The notes: generated from the sequence alone by a model not told the origin. Shown: positions 55,368 through 62,859, counted from the stretch's first letter. The stretch: DNA of 64,000 nucleotides from Sulfurovum sp. AR (GCF_000296775.1 NZ_AJLE01000002.1:62001-126000), one strand, 5' to 3'. Translations and numbers: made by a program.

Positions 55368-56051
55368 ATGAAACTTGAAAATATTGTCCCATGGGGACGA
55401 AACCTAGCAGAATATCAAGCCATATTCCTGCTCACAAACGAGGAGCTGAAAAGTAAGGTATTGGGATGTGGTGACGGCCCTGCAAGTTTTAACGCGGAGG
55501 TAACGAAGTTAGGTGGAAACATTATCTCCATTGACCCTACATACCAATTCAGTCAAAAGCAGATTGTTTCACGAATTGATGAAGTGGCCACAGAAGTGAT
55601 GACTCAGGTGAGAAATAAAGAGAAGGACTTTGTATGGAAAAATATCAAAGACCCCAACGAGCTTTATGCCATACGTATGGATGCAATGCAGTATTTTCTC
55701 AAGGATTATGATAAGGGAAAAGAGGAAGGACGCTACCAGTTTCAAGCACTTCCAAAACTCTCTTTCGAGGATGAGTATTTTGACCTAGCCTTGAGTTCAC
55801 ACTTTCTGTTCTTATACAGTGACCATTTAGATGAAACGTTTCATAGAGAAGCTCTCTTTGAAATGTTGCGTGTAGCAAAAGAAGTAAGAGTATTCCCTAT
55901 CATTACCTTGGAAGGTAAACGTTCTGTTCATATCGACAGCATTATCCATACACTTAATAAGAGAGGATATGGTGTTCAGATCATTGCAACAGAATATGAA
56001 TTTCAAAAAGGTGGGAATGAGATGTTAAAGATAACAAAGAAGAGTAAGTGA
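55368..56051 (+). CDS. SAM-dependent methyltransferase
   Basis: A 227-residue class I methyltransferase-like protein. SAM motif I reads VLGCGDGPASFNAEVTKLGG followed by the acidic residue in ISIDPTYQFS; LSFEDEYFDLALSSHFLFLYS is the motif-IV region. The substrate is unknown. Its start is one base after the tautomerase stop. It ends 119 bases before repeat R3, so these two genes are the cargo of the R2-R3 unit. Confidence 0.82.
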   Translation: MKLENIVPWGRNLAEYQAIFLLTNEELKSKVLGCGDGPASFNAEVTKLGGNIISIDPTYQFSQKQIVSRIDEVATEVMTQVRNKEKDFVWKNIKDPNELYAIRMDAMQYFLKDYDKGKEEGRYQFQALPKLSFEDEYFDLALSSHFLFLYSDHLDETFHREALFEMLRVAKEVRVFPIITLEGKRSVHIDSIIHTLNKRGYGVQIIATEYEFQKGGNEMLKITKKSK

Positions 56052-56170
56052 ATATTTAATTAAAAATGGTGATTTTCTATTCTATGTTTGTCCAAATATA
56101 TTGGGACCATGTAAGGTATGCACCAAAAATGATGGTCCTTATTTTGATGAAATTTAACACTTAATTAGAG

Positions 56171-56197
56171 CCTTATAAAGTTATATATTTTATAAGG
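56171..56197. repeat. 27-bp palindromic repeat, copy R3
   Basis: Perfect 9-base arms CCTTATAAA / TTTATAAGG around GTTATATAT, followed by TTTTCTC. It is the best-formed copy and identical in its core to R8/R9 read on the other strand. Confidence 0.9.
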
Positions 56198-56310
56198 TTT
56201 TCTCTTCACACTAGTTTCACACTTCTATTTTATACTTCATCTGAATTTGGATAAAGCGTTTCTGATTTGAATATCAGATAAGCATTACAAAAAAATTAAA
56301 AGGATTTATA

Positions 56311-56454
56311 ATGAAAAAATTAACAGCAATCTTACTTCTAACAATCGGTTTAGCTTCAAGCGCTATGGCACATCATCCTGCACCAGTAGATCAAGCTGGC
56401 TCAGGAATACCAGATAATTCTGGACACTGGGATGCATTTCTTGGTGGTCTCTAG
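56311..56454 (+). CDS. 47-residue secreted peptide
   Basis: ATG 56311 with AAAAGGA upstream opens a signal peptide (KKLTAILLLTIGLASSAMA) with an AxA-type cleavage site, leaving a mature peptide of about 27 residues rich in His, Pro, Gly and Asp (HHPAPVDQAG...SGHWDAFLGGL). No family recognised. A good terminator follows. It is the only gene of the R3-R4 unit. Possible roles are metal binding (two His), a signal or a bacteriocin-like peptide; none is supported further. Confidence 0.6.
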   Translation: MKKLTAILLLTIGLASSAMAHHPAPVDQAGSGIPDNSGHWDAFLGGL

Positions 56455-56488
56455 TTCATTATATTAATATATTTTGGATAAAAAAAGC

Positions 56489-56524
56489 AAGGCGTATCCT
56501 AAGTTTGGGATATGCCTTTTTTTA
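56489..56524 (+). terminator. Rho-independent terminator after the secreted-peptide gene
   Basis: AAGGCGTATCC (56489-56499) pairs with GGATATGCCTT across a short loop, with one G-T type mismatch, followed by a T7 tract. It can work on both strands because the stem is preceded by A7. Confidence 0.8.
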
Positions 56525-56577
56525 TTTCTTCGATCAAAACACCAATTTTTAAACTAATTTTTTTTGTTGCACCAGAA

Positions 56578-56604
56578 CCTCATATAGTTATATATTTTAT
56601 AAGG
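56578..56604. repeat. 27-bp palindromic repeat, copy R4
   Basis: Left arm CCTCATATA (two changes), centre GTTATATAT, right arm TTTATAAGG, followed by TTTTGAGAAC. It lies downstream of metE and closes the R3-R4 unit. Confidence 0.88.
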
Positions 56605-56612
56605 TTTTGAGA

Positions 56613-56631
56613 ACAAGACATATTGTCTTGT
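56613..56631 (-). terminator. hairpin downstream of metE
   Basis: ACAAGACA (56613-56620) and TGTCTTGT (56624-56631) form a perfect 8-bp stem with a 3-base loop, 10 bases past the metE stop. No strong T-tract follows on the minus strand, so termination may be weak; the AT palindrome R4 follows at once. Confidence 0.5.
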
Positions 56632-56641
56632 CCTATATTTA

Positions 56642-58921
56642 TCACACTAATTCGCTTCTAACGATTTGAACCGCTTTAACCATATTACTTAGGCTAGGTT
56701 TTACTTCTTCCCACTTTCGTGTTTTTAGTCCACAGTCTGGATTGATCCAAAGCTGCTCTTTTGGAAGAACTTCAAGTAGTAGTTTGATCTGTTGTACGAT
56801 TTCTTCAACACTAGGTACTCTTGGAGAGTGGATATCATATACACCTGGTCCAACTTCTTGCTTGTAGCCGACTTGTTTAAAGATTTTAAGCAGTTCATTG
56901 CCGCTTCTGGCTGTCTCTATCGAAATGACATCAGCATCCATCGCTTCAATGGTTTTGATGATATCATTGAATTCACTATAACACATATGTGTATGTATCT
57001 GTGTTTCTTCTTTTGCAGTGCTTACGGCAATTTTGAAGTCTCTGACTGCCCACGCTTCATACGTCTTTATATCCGCTTCTCTTAACGGGTATCCCTCTTT
57101 AAATGCCGCTTCATCAACTTGTATGATTTGAATGCCTGCATTTTGCAGGTCATCTATCTCATCACTTAAGGCCACAGCGATTTGCTTGGAAACTTCATCT
57201 CTTGGTTTATCATCCCTTACAAAAGACCAGTTGAGTATGGTAACGGGACCGGTTAACATTCCTTTCATGATTTTTTCTGTTTTACTTTGGGCATATTTCA
57301 TCCATTCCACAGTCATGGGTTTTGGTCTGCTGATATCTCCGTAGATAAATGGTGGCTTTACACATCTGCTCCCATAGCTTTGTACCCAGCCATTTTGGCT
57401 AAATCCATATCCTTGGAGCTGCTCGCCAAAATATTCAACCATATCATTTCTTTCAGGCTCTCCATGGACTAATATATCAAGACCACACGCTTCCTGAAAT
57501 GCCACACAGTCATCAATATAGGCTTTCATCTGCTGTTCATAGTCTTCTTTTGAAATGAGCCCGTTCTTAAACGCTTGTCTGGCCTTTCTCACTTCAGGTG
57601 TTTGAGGGAATGAACCTATCGTTGTTGTTGCCAGTTCTCTATAGCCTAAAATTTCTTTTTGAATTTTGATCCTTTCTTCATACTGACCGTCTCTGGTAAA
57701 TTTATTAAAGTTGGCTACTTTGTTTTGTACATTTTTGTCATGTATAACAGTAGAGGTTTTTCTGTGTTTATTGGCTTGAGTATTGTTTTCCAGAACTACC
57801 TTTTCATGGTTGTTCAGACTCTCTTCCCCCTCAAAAAATAGTTTGGATATCAAAGAAACTTCATCCAGTTTTTCAACGGCATAGCTCAACCAGTTCTTAA
57901 TCTCTCTATCCATTTTTTCTTCATACTTCAGTGTAAATGGCGTATGCAAAAGAGAACAAGAAGATGAAACAAACAGTTGTTCTTTTGGTACAACTTTTGC
58001 AATGTCCTCCAAAAGCTCTAGCGTACGCTTTATATCATTTTTCCAGATGTTTCTACCATCTACTACGCCTGCAATCAATTTTTTATCACTGTTGGCAATA
58101 CGCGCTAAAGACTCCTTGTTTTTCTCTCCATACAAAAAGTCCAGTCCAAGCCCCCAGATCGGTGTATTGACCAAAATTCTAGTTGCTTCATTTGAGTGTT
58201 CAAAGTAAGTAGTCACAATGATTTTAATCGACTCAGAGATAGTCGAAAGCGCGTCATAGGTAGGTTTGATCAGGCTTAAAACTTTTGGGTCATTATCCTT
58301 TACAAAGATAGGTTCATCTATCTGTACGGTAATCTCATCATCAAGTGTAGCGATCTCTTTGAGCAATGATTCATAGATCGGTAACACTTTTGAGTGCAGC
58401 ATATACGTATCTCCCCTGTCTACCCTTTTTGAGAGCCCCAGGAATGTGATCGGTCCGATAAGGTTAATCTTGGTCTTAATACCTTGTGCCTTTGCCTCTT
58501 TATATTCATTGATTATCTTCTCGCTGTTAAGTCGGTACTCATCTTCAAGGCTGAGTTCTGGCACGATGTAGTGATAATTGGTATTAAACCATTTGGTCAT
58601 TTCCATGGCCACACTCTCTTTATTCCCTCTAGCCATAGAGAAATACTGCGTTTCGTTCGCTAGATCGCTGAACCTTTTTGGCATGGCACTCAGCATAATC
58701 GCCGTATCCAACATTGTGTCATAGTAACTGAAATCATTCGAACTGATATACTTTATACCCGCCTCTTTTTGATAATTCCAGTGTCTTTTTTTTAGTTCCT
58801 TTGCGACATTTTCAACTTCATTGAATGAACATTTCTGTGCCCAAAAACTCTCAAGTATTCTTTTTAATTCTCTTTGTTCTCCAATTCTTGGAAAACCTGT
58901 AATATAGCTTTTTTTTGACAT
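56642..58921 (-). CDS. metE: cobalamin-independent methionine synthase
   Basis: A 759-residue zinc enzyme that methylates homocysteine with 5-methyltetrahydropteroyltri-glutamate. The N-terminal domain starts TGFPRIGEQRELKRILESFW; the catalytic C-terminal domain has TTIGSFPQTPEVR, VHGEPERNDMVEYFGEQ, the zinc ligands His and Cys in HTHMCYSEF and the last Cys in NPDCGLKTR. All key residues are intact. AAAGGA precedes the ATG. Unusually for a core enzyme, it sits between repeats R4 and R5 inside the accessory array. Confidence 0.96.
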   Translation of the reverse strand: MSKKSYITGFPRIGEQRELKRILESFWAQKCSFNEVENVAKELKKRHWNYQKEAGIKYISSNDFSYYDTMLDTAIMLSAMPKRFSDLANETQYFSMARGNKESVAMEMTKWFNTNYHYIVPELSLEDEYRLNSEKIINEYKEAKAQGIKTKINLIGPITFLGLSKRVDRGDTYMLHSKVLPIYESLLKEIATLDDEITVQIDEPIFVKDNDPKVLSLIKPTYDALSTISESIKIIVTTYFEHSNEATRILVNTPIWGLGLDFLYGEKNKESLARIANSDKKLIAGVVDGRNIWKNDIKRTLELLEDIAKVVPKEQLFVSSSCSLLHTPFTLKYEEKMDREIKNWLSYAVEKLDEVSLISKLFFEGEESLNNHEKVVLENNTQANKHRKTSTVIHDKNVQNKVANFNKFTRDGQYEERIKIQKEILGYRELATTTIGSFPQTPEVRKARQAFKNGLISKEDYEQQMKAYIDDCVAFQEACGLDILVHGEPERNDMVEYFGEQLQGYGFSQNGWVQSYGSRCVKPPFIYGDISRPKPMTVEWMKYAQSKTEKIMKGMLTGPVTILNWSFVRDDKPRDEVSKQIAVALSDEIDDLQNAGIQIIQVDEAAFKEGYPLREADIKTYEAWAVRDFKIAVSTAKEETQIHTHMCYSEFNDIIKTIEAMDADVISIETARSGNELLKIFKQVGYKQEVGPGVYDIHSPRVPSVEEIVQQIKLLLEVLPKEQLWINPDCGLKTRKWEEVKPSLSNMVKAVQIVRSELV

Positions 58922-58975
58922 TACTCTATCCTTTGGTTATGTGTTATTGTGTATTGATATTAGATGTATTGGAAA

Positions 58976-59317
58976 TTAAAAAGTAATGTAAGGAGGATGT
59001 ACTCCGGTCCTTCTAAATGCGAACCAGGTCGTATAGTAGGGACATCGCGGAATATAATGATTGATCTTTAAAATGATTCTGGTTCTTAACTTATAAAAGC
59101 AGTTACAATGGCAAGACTTTGCATTTGTAATAAGGAATAAGTTTAAGAGCTCGGTTGGAGGATCATTTTCATCCGCTTCCGTTGCTTCTTTTGGAGTCAT
59201 ATTGGCTAAAAGATGGTCGATCTTGATGGTTTGACTTTCAATTTTACGCTGAACAGTATGTGCCAAGATGGATGCTAGTGTAAAATAGCGTTTCCCAAAC
59301 CCTTTAGGTGACTTCAC
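58976..59317 (-). CDS. uncertain 113-residue ORF upstream of metE
   Basis: The frame is open for 117 codons on the metE strand, ending 55 bases before metE. It has no ATG; GTG 59317 follows GAGGG at 5 bases. The N-terminal half looks protein-like (GFGKRYFTLASILAHTVQRK, LLANMTPKEATEADENDPP); the C-terminal half has CHCNC and a second Cys, then FRRTGVHPPYI. No family recognised. It could be a decayed or chimeric gene, or a metE leader region that happens to be open. Confidence 0.35.
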   Translation of the reverse strand: MKSPKGFGKRYFTLASILAHTVQRKIESQTIKIDHLLANMTPKEATEADENDPPTELLNLFLITNAKSCHCNCFYKLRTRIILKINHYIPRCPYYTTWFAFRRTGVHPPYITF

Positions 59318-59461
59318 TTTTGCCCTCAATTTTTTAAATATTTATGAAATCATATCGTAAATACTATATACAAATGATAAAGTAATGCCTCTACACAAAT
59401 CAAGTAAAAAATATCAATAAAGATCATTATCACACTTACTCTCAAAGAAAATAGTCAATAA

Positions 59462-59488
59462 CCTTATAATCTAACATATTTTATAAGG
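59462..59488. repeat. 27-bp palindromic repeat, copy R5
   Basis: CCTTATAATCTAAC then ATATTTTATAAGG, followed by TTTTGAATC. It is the reverse complement of R7 at 26 of 27 positions. The centre contains ATCTAAC, which fits the integron core pattern RYYYAAC. Confidence 0.9.
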
Positions 59489-59511
59489 TTTTGAATCAAA
59501 GAATATATTTT

Positions 59512-59527
59512 TGGTATACTCTAAATA
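59512..59527 (+). promoter_or_regulatory. cassette promoter motif, copy A
   Basis: TGGTATACTCTAAATA carries an extended -10 (TGG-TATACT) 38 bases before the DUF1851-like gene. It matches copies B and C (TGATATACTCTTAATA) at 14 of 16 bases. Confidence 0.55.
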
Positions 59528-59564
59528 TTGGACGAATAAATAAATAGTTGGACGCAATCAAAAC

Positions 59565-59986
59565 ATGAACATTGTAGAAGAAATTAAAGAGTCTTGGGGC
59601 TGGATAGGCATCAACCCCGTAGAGGTCATTGGAGAGAATGACTTTGGCAACCTGATGATTAAAGATACTGATGGTAAATATTGGCGCTTATGCCCAGAAG
59701 ATGTTTATTGTGAGATTGTGGCACAGAACCAAGAAGAACTTGATACTTTATCCAAAGATCAAGAGTTTTTAGAAGATTGGTAGATGTAGCACAAGATAAG
59801 TTAGGACCACTAGAAGAAGGTAAAAAATATTATTTGGTTATTCCTGGAGCACTCGGTGGTGAATATGGAATTGATAATATAAAAACTGCTCCTCTAATGG
59901 AGATTATTAGATATTCTGGAGATGTTGGAAAACAAATTAAAGATCTTCCCGATGGTGCTGAAGTTAAATTAAAAATAATAGACTAA
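59565..59986 (+). pseudogene. DUF1851 (Tdi1-like immunity) gene split by a 4-base deletion
   Basis: The first frame (59565-59783, 72 residues: SWGWIGINPVEVIGENDFGN, KYWRLCPEDVYCEIVAQN) ends at a TAG after EDW. The second frame (from 59777, VDVAQDKLGPLEEGKKYYLVIPGALGGEYGIDNIKTAPLMEIIRYSGDVGKQIKDLPDGAEVKLK) is the C-terminal half of the same DUF1851 family. Together they make a normal-length protein of about 141 residues. Loss of TGGA between two TGG copies at the junction explains the shift. DUF1851 contains T6SS immunity proteins of the Tdi1 type. The second half may still be translated from the TTG or a GTG nearby. Confidence 0.75.
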
Positions 59987-60036
59987 TTGTCAATACAGAT
60001 ATGTTTTATTAATAGCTATCTTGTAGAAAGGGATTC

Positions 60037-60513
60037 ATGTCAAAACTTAGTGATAAGCTTATTCAAATTGTTTATACGAAGAACCTAACTGATTTAGATA
60101 AGTTCCTCGAAACTGATGAATTGATATCAGGTACAGACAATGATGAACGAACGGCCTTAATGCATGCCATTTTGGACACTGATTATTCTTTTGAAGTGAT
60201 TAAAGCCCTCATTGCATCTGGAGTAAATATTAATATTAAAGATAAAGAACAATCTTGGACTGCATTGGCTTTTGCAGCACGTGATTGTGGTCAGAATATA
60301 TGTAAGGTTTTACTTGATGCTGGTGCGGATATAGATGCAGTGGATACCTTTGGAAATACTCCTCTGTTCCGAGCTGTTATGGCAGGGAAAGAGGATAATA
60401 TTGAACTTCTAGTTTCTTATGGTGCAAATCCAGATGTTGAGAACAATAGTGGTGTGTCTCCTCGTAAACTTAGCGAAACACTTGGTAGACACTATTTCTC
60501 ATCTACTACCTAA
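60037..60513 (+). CDS. ankyrin-repeat protein
   Basis: A 158-residue cytoplasmic protein with about three to four ankyrin repeats: DERTALMHAILDTDYSFEVIKALIASGVNINIKD, SWTALAFAARDCGQNICKVLLDAGADIDAVD, GNTPLFRAVMAGKEDNIELLVSYGANPDVEN. Ankyrin domains mediate protein binding. GAAAGGGATTC precedes the ATG. It is convergent with the recombinase and overlaps its end by 8 bases. In this context it could be an immunity or binding partner, but that is a guess. Confidence 0.85.
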   Translation: MSKLSDKLIQIVYTKNLTDLDKFLETDELISGTDNDERTALMHAILDTDYSFEVIKALIASGVNINIKDKEQSWTALAFAARDCGQNICKVLLDAGADIDAVDTFGNTPLFRAVMAGKEDNIELLVSYGANPDVENNSGVSPRKLSETLGRHYFSSTT

Positions 60514-61096
60514 CAAGTGAAGACATAACCATCTCATCTGTTGGCTTGACATAATTTAGTGTTGTCTTAAATGAGCTGTGTCCAACAAACCTGGCCATGA
60601 TTTGTACATTTATACCCTTTGCTGCCATTTCAGTCAGTAATCCCTGCCTAAAGCTATGAGAGGTATAGTTTGGTCCCAAAGTGTCTTTTATGAACTTGTT
60701 AACTATGGTTATATAGCTAAGAGTATGCATTGAACTTTTTGGATGACCTGCACGTTGTATTAATTTACATTCTCCATCATCTTCAAATTCAAGATTTAAC
60801 AGATCATGTTTGAAGCGAGGAGACAAGAATAGTTTTCTTTGGGAATTTGTCTTTTGTGTAAACAGAAACAATTCACCTTTTTCGAGCAATCTTTTTACAT
60901 CTTTTATTTTAAGTGTTTGAAGCTCATTTAATCTGGCACCTGTGTAATACAAAAAGACAAATGTTCTTAGTAAATTCTTTTTTGTATTTCGTCTTAAATC
61001 CTCTCTACCTCTAGTGTAAATCATTAGTTTTTTAAACTCTTTTGAGCTTATGCTTTCTTTTATAGTTTTAATTATAAAACCTCCTATATAGAACAT
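60506..61096 (-). CDS. small tyrosine recombinase (integrase) inside the repeat array
   Basis: A catalytic-domain-only tyrosine recombinase of at most 196 residues (typical integrases are 300-400; FimB/FimE are about 200). The active-site set is visible: Arg in YTGARLNELQ, Lys in QKTNSQRKLFL, HxxR in HSFRQGLLTEMA, His in GHSSFKTT and the nucleophile Tyr in LNYVKP. The only upstream ATG (61096) lies inside repeat R6. The best SD, AGGAGG (61085-61080), is also made by R6 and sits 7 bases before an ATT codon at 61072, so translation may start at ATT there; ATG 61024 is a further option without a good SD. It is the obvious candidate enzyme for the palindromic sites. Confidence 0.85.
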   Translation of the reverse strand: MFYIGGFIIKTIKESISSKEFKKLMIYTRGREDLRRNTKKNLLRTFVFLYYTGARLNELQTLKIKDVKRLLEKGELFLFTQKTNSQRKLFLSPRFKHDLLNLEFEDDGECKLIQRAGHPKSSMHTLSYITIVNKFIKDTLGPNYTSHSFRQGLLTEMAAKGINVQIMARFVGHSSFKTTLNYVKPTDEMVMSSLVR

Positions 61097-61105
61097 TTTA
61101 TAAGG
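61080..61105. repeat. 26-bp palindromic repeat, copy R6
   Basis: CCTCCTATATAGAAC then ATTTTATAAGG, followed by TTTTCTATTG. This is the most diverged copy. On the minus strand its left end provides AGGAGG for the recombinase gene. It forms an imperfect inverted pair with R7, 54 bases away. Confidence 0.8.
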
Positions 61106-61159
61106 TTTTCTATTGAAGGGGATAGATTTATGGCTCGCAAACGTCGCTATAGCGAAAAA

Positions 61160-61186
61160 CGTTATAAAATATGTTAGATTATAAGG
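61160..61186. repeat. 27-bp palindromic repeat, copy R7
   Basis: CGTTATAAAATATG then TTAGATTATAAGG, followed by TTTTGG. Its centre holds GTTAGAT, which fits the integron core pattern GTTRRRY. Between R6 and R7 lies CGCTATAGCG (a perfect 10-base palindrome). Confidence 0.85.
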
Positions 61187-61227
61187 TTTTGGTTTTTAAG
61201 GAACAGATTGAGCTAGTTAGCCCCCCA

Positions 61228-61662
61228 TTATATCCAGCCATTTGAGTTTGCTACGCTTAATACATCTGCTTTAAGATTTTCTAGTTCATCATAAATTGTA
61301 TGGGGTAATTTTGGTTTTACTTTTGTAAATTTCTCTTTTAGTAAATCCAAGCTTCTCATTAGCATTTCAAAAATTAACTTCTGTTGCCCTAGAGCATCAG
61401 TTGAGTTAAACTCAGCATGATCTATTTTTAATCTGAAGTCCATATCACGTTTTTTCATAGAGTATATAGTTCGTTCTTCAAATGAATCATCCCCCATCAT
61501 TACAATAATACAGTCCCAACTATCTAAAGGTATTTCATATGAAATATCTTCTATCTTCAAATTAATTTTATCTTTTACAAAGTTACGAGCAAGTCTCAAC
61601 TGAGTTGATTGATCCTCATTTAAAACTTCACGACTAGTTTCACTACTCATCCATAGTTTCAT
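61228..61662 (-). CDS. Imm44-like immunity protein (tentative)
   Basis: A 144-residue soluble protein. The start MKLWMSSETS, the central MKKRDMDFRLKIDHAEFNSTDALGQQKLIFEMLMRSLDLL and the helical tail resemble the immunity protein 44 family that protects against polymorphic toxins; I assign this from memory of the pattern. No toxin gene lies beside it. It is the minus-strand gene of the R7-R8 unit, with its own promoter (motif copy B) 55 bases upstream. Confidence 0.6.
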   Translation of the reverse strand: MKLWMSSETSREVLNEDQSTQLRLARNFVKDKINLKIEDISYEIPLDSWDCIIVMMGDDSFEERTIYSMKKRDMDFRLKIDHAEFNSTDALGQQKLIFEMLMRSLDLLKEKFTKVKPKLPHTIYDELENLKADVLSVANSNGWI

Positions 61663-61716
61663 TTTTTTCCTATCTATTTATTGACAGATTACTTTGTCTT
61701 ACTATATGCATTCCAC

Positions 61717-61732
61717 TATTAAGAGTATATCA
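61717..61732 (-). promoter_or_regulatory. cassette promoter motif, copy B
   Basis: On the minus strand TGATATACTCTTAATA, with TATACT as -10 box and TG before it, 55 bases upstream of the Imm44-like ATG. It is identical to copy C over all 16 bases. Confidence 0.6.
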
Positions 61733-61829
61733 AAATGTTTTGTCTAACTTTTTTGTATCTAGCTATTTTAGAATTTAATATGAAAAAATGTATAGTATTT
61801 CTTCGTAAAATAACAGTATAGGAAAATGT

Positions 61830-62402
61830 ATGGCATGGATACCTATGTATATTGTAGAAAAGGATTTGCAAGAGATTTCCAATTGGCTTAACAATGAGCC
61901 CGATATAGCTTTAATTGAGTCTATTGGAAAAGGAAAATGGCAAGCAAAAGAGAATTTCAATATCTCAAATGAAGGAAGATATTGCCTATATCATAAGCTA
62001 GCTGGCCCTCTACCTCTACTTGCTAAAAATAATGATGAAGAAGACACTCTAATTGAAAACCCTTTTGAGGGATGGACTGAACTTAGGTCAGGATTTGATG
62101 ATAGTTGTCCCTATTTTGGCCCAGGTCATACAGCCATTTTTGAGTTTAACGTGAAACTAAAAAGTAATAATGGAATCGGGATGTCAACATTTGGATGGAT
62201 TGGTAATCATTATTCAATTTTAGGAAATTCTGCTCCTGATGTCGCAAAAAAATGGTGGGGAAGGCTTGGAAGATGGGTTCGAAAAGAAGCAACAAAAATA
62301 CCAAGAAATGATACTTGGGCTAAAGAAAAACCTGAGATATATGCATTCCAAAATGCCTTATACGAAATACAGAATGGAACTGAGAGATCTGAGAATCCAT
62401 AA
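61830..62402 (+). CDS. hypothetical protein of a repeat-bounded unit
   Basis: A 190-residue soluble protein without a named family. Conserved-looking blocks are WIPMYIVEKDLQEISNWLN, PFEGWTELRSGFDDSCPYFGPGH, STFGWIGNHYSILGN and KKWWGRLGRWVRKEATKIP; it is Trp-rich. AGTATAGGAAAATGT precedes the ATG. It is divergent from the Imm44-like gene and ends 34 bases before repeat R8. The function is unknown; the context suggests an accessory or defence-related role. Confidence 0.7.
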   Translation: MAWIPMYIVEKDLQEISNWLNNEPDIALIESIGKGKWQAKENFNISNEGRYCLYHKLAGPLPLLAKNNDEEDTLIENPFEGWTELRSGFDDSCPYFGPGHTAIFEFNVKLKSNNGIGMSTFGWIGNHYSILGNSAPDVAKKWWGRLGRWVRKEATKIPRNDTWAKEKPEIYAFQNALYEIQNGTERSENP

Positions 62403-62436
62403 TAGAAACAAGAAGAACAAATATATTGTTTAAAAA

Positions 62437-62463
62437 CCTTATAAAATATATAACTTTATAAGT
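62437..62463. repeat. 27-bp palindromic repeat, copy R8
   Basis: Arms CCTTATAAA / TTTATAAGT around ATATATAAC, preceded by TAAAAA and followed by TTTCT. In the opposite sense to R2-R4, the same centre appears reversed. Confidence 0.88.
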
Positions 62464-62475
62464 TTTCTATACATT

Positions 62476-62516
62476 AGTGATTAGCCCTAGTTTTCAAAGC
62501 TTTGCTAAACATCACT
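62476..62516. terminator. hairpin between convergent genes (possible bidirectional terminator)
   Basis: AGTGAT-TAGC (62476-62485) pairs with GCTA (62504-62507) and ATCACT (62511-62516) with a 3-base bulge. It covers the stop of the minus-strand gene and the 3' flank of the + strand gene. Confidence 0.35.
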
Positions 62517-62798
62517 TAGCTCCCCGTATCTTAAATACATAAGATTTTCACCATTATTAATTTTCCAAGGCAGATCACTATTCTTTTCAATTTTTTCTTT
62601 TATTTTTGTATTCAAAGGACAGGCAGATGATACCTCTGTTAATACACAATTAGCTGATTCTATATGATCCTCGGTGGCATCATCTGTAAAAACAGCATGG
62701 AAATTTAACTGATCTCCATTAAATGAAACATACAAAAATCTAAGGGTGGGTGGAACCTCACCCAATAATGCTATTTGAACTCTTCTTGCAATATCCAT
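62505..62798 (-). CDS. hypothetical small protein of a repeat-bounded unit
   Basis: A 97-residue soluble protein I cannot name: DIARRVQIALLGEVPPTLRFLYVSFNGDQLNFHAVFTDDATEDHIESANCVLTEVSSACP, then a charged tail ending YLRYGELSDV. The size and alpha/beta look are like those of orphan immunity proteins, but no family match is claimed. It is the only gene of the R8-R9 unit (423 bases between sites) and has promoter motif copy C just upstream. Confidence 0.65.
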   Translation of the reverse strand: MDIARRVQIALLGEVPPTLRFLYVSFNGDQLNFHAVFTDDATEDHIESANCVLTEVSSACPLNTKIKEKIEKNSDLPWKINNGENLMYLRYGELSDV

Positions 62799-62823
62799 TT
62801 TAGTCTCAATTATGTTATTTTAG

Positions 62824-62839
62824 TATTAAGAGTATATCA
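62824..62839 (-). promoter_or_regulatory. cassette promoter motif, copy C
   Basis: TGATATACTCTTAATA on the minus strand, 26 bases before the ATG of the 97-residue gene; identical to copy B 1.1 kb away in front of an unrelated gene. Confidence 0.6.
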
Positions 62840-62859
62840 GAAATATTTAGTTGTTAAAA

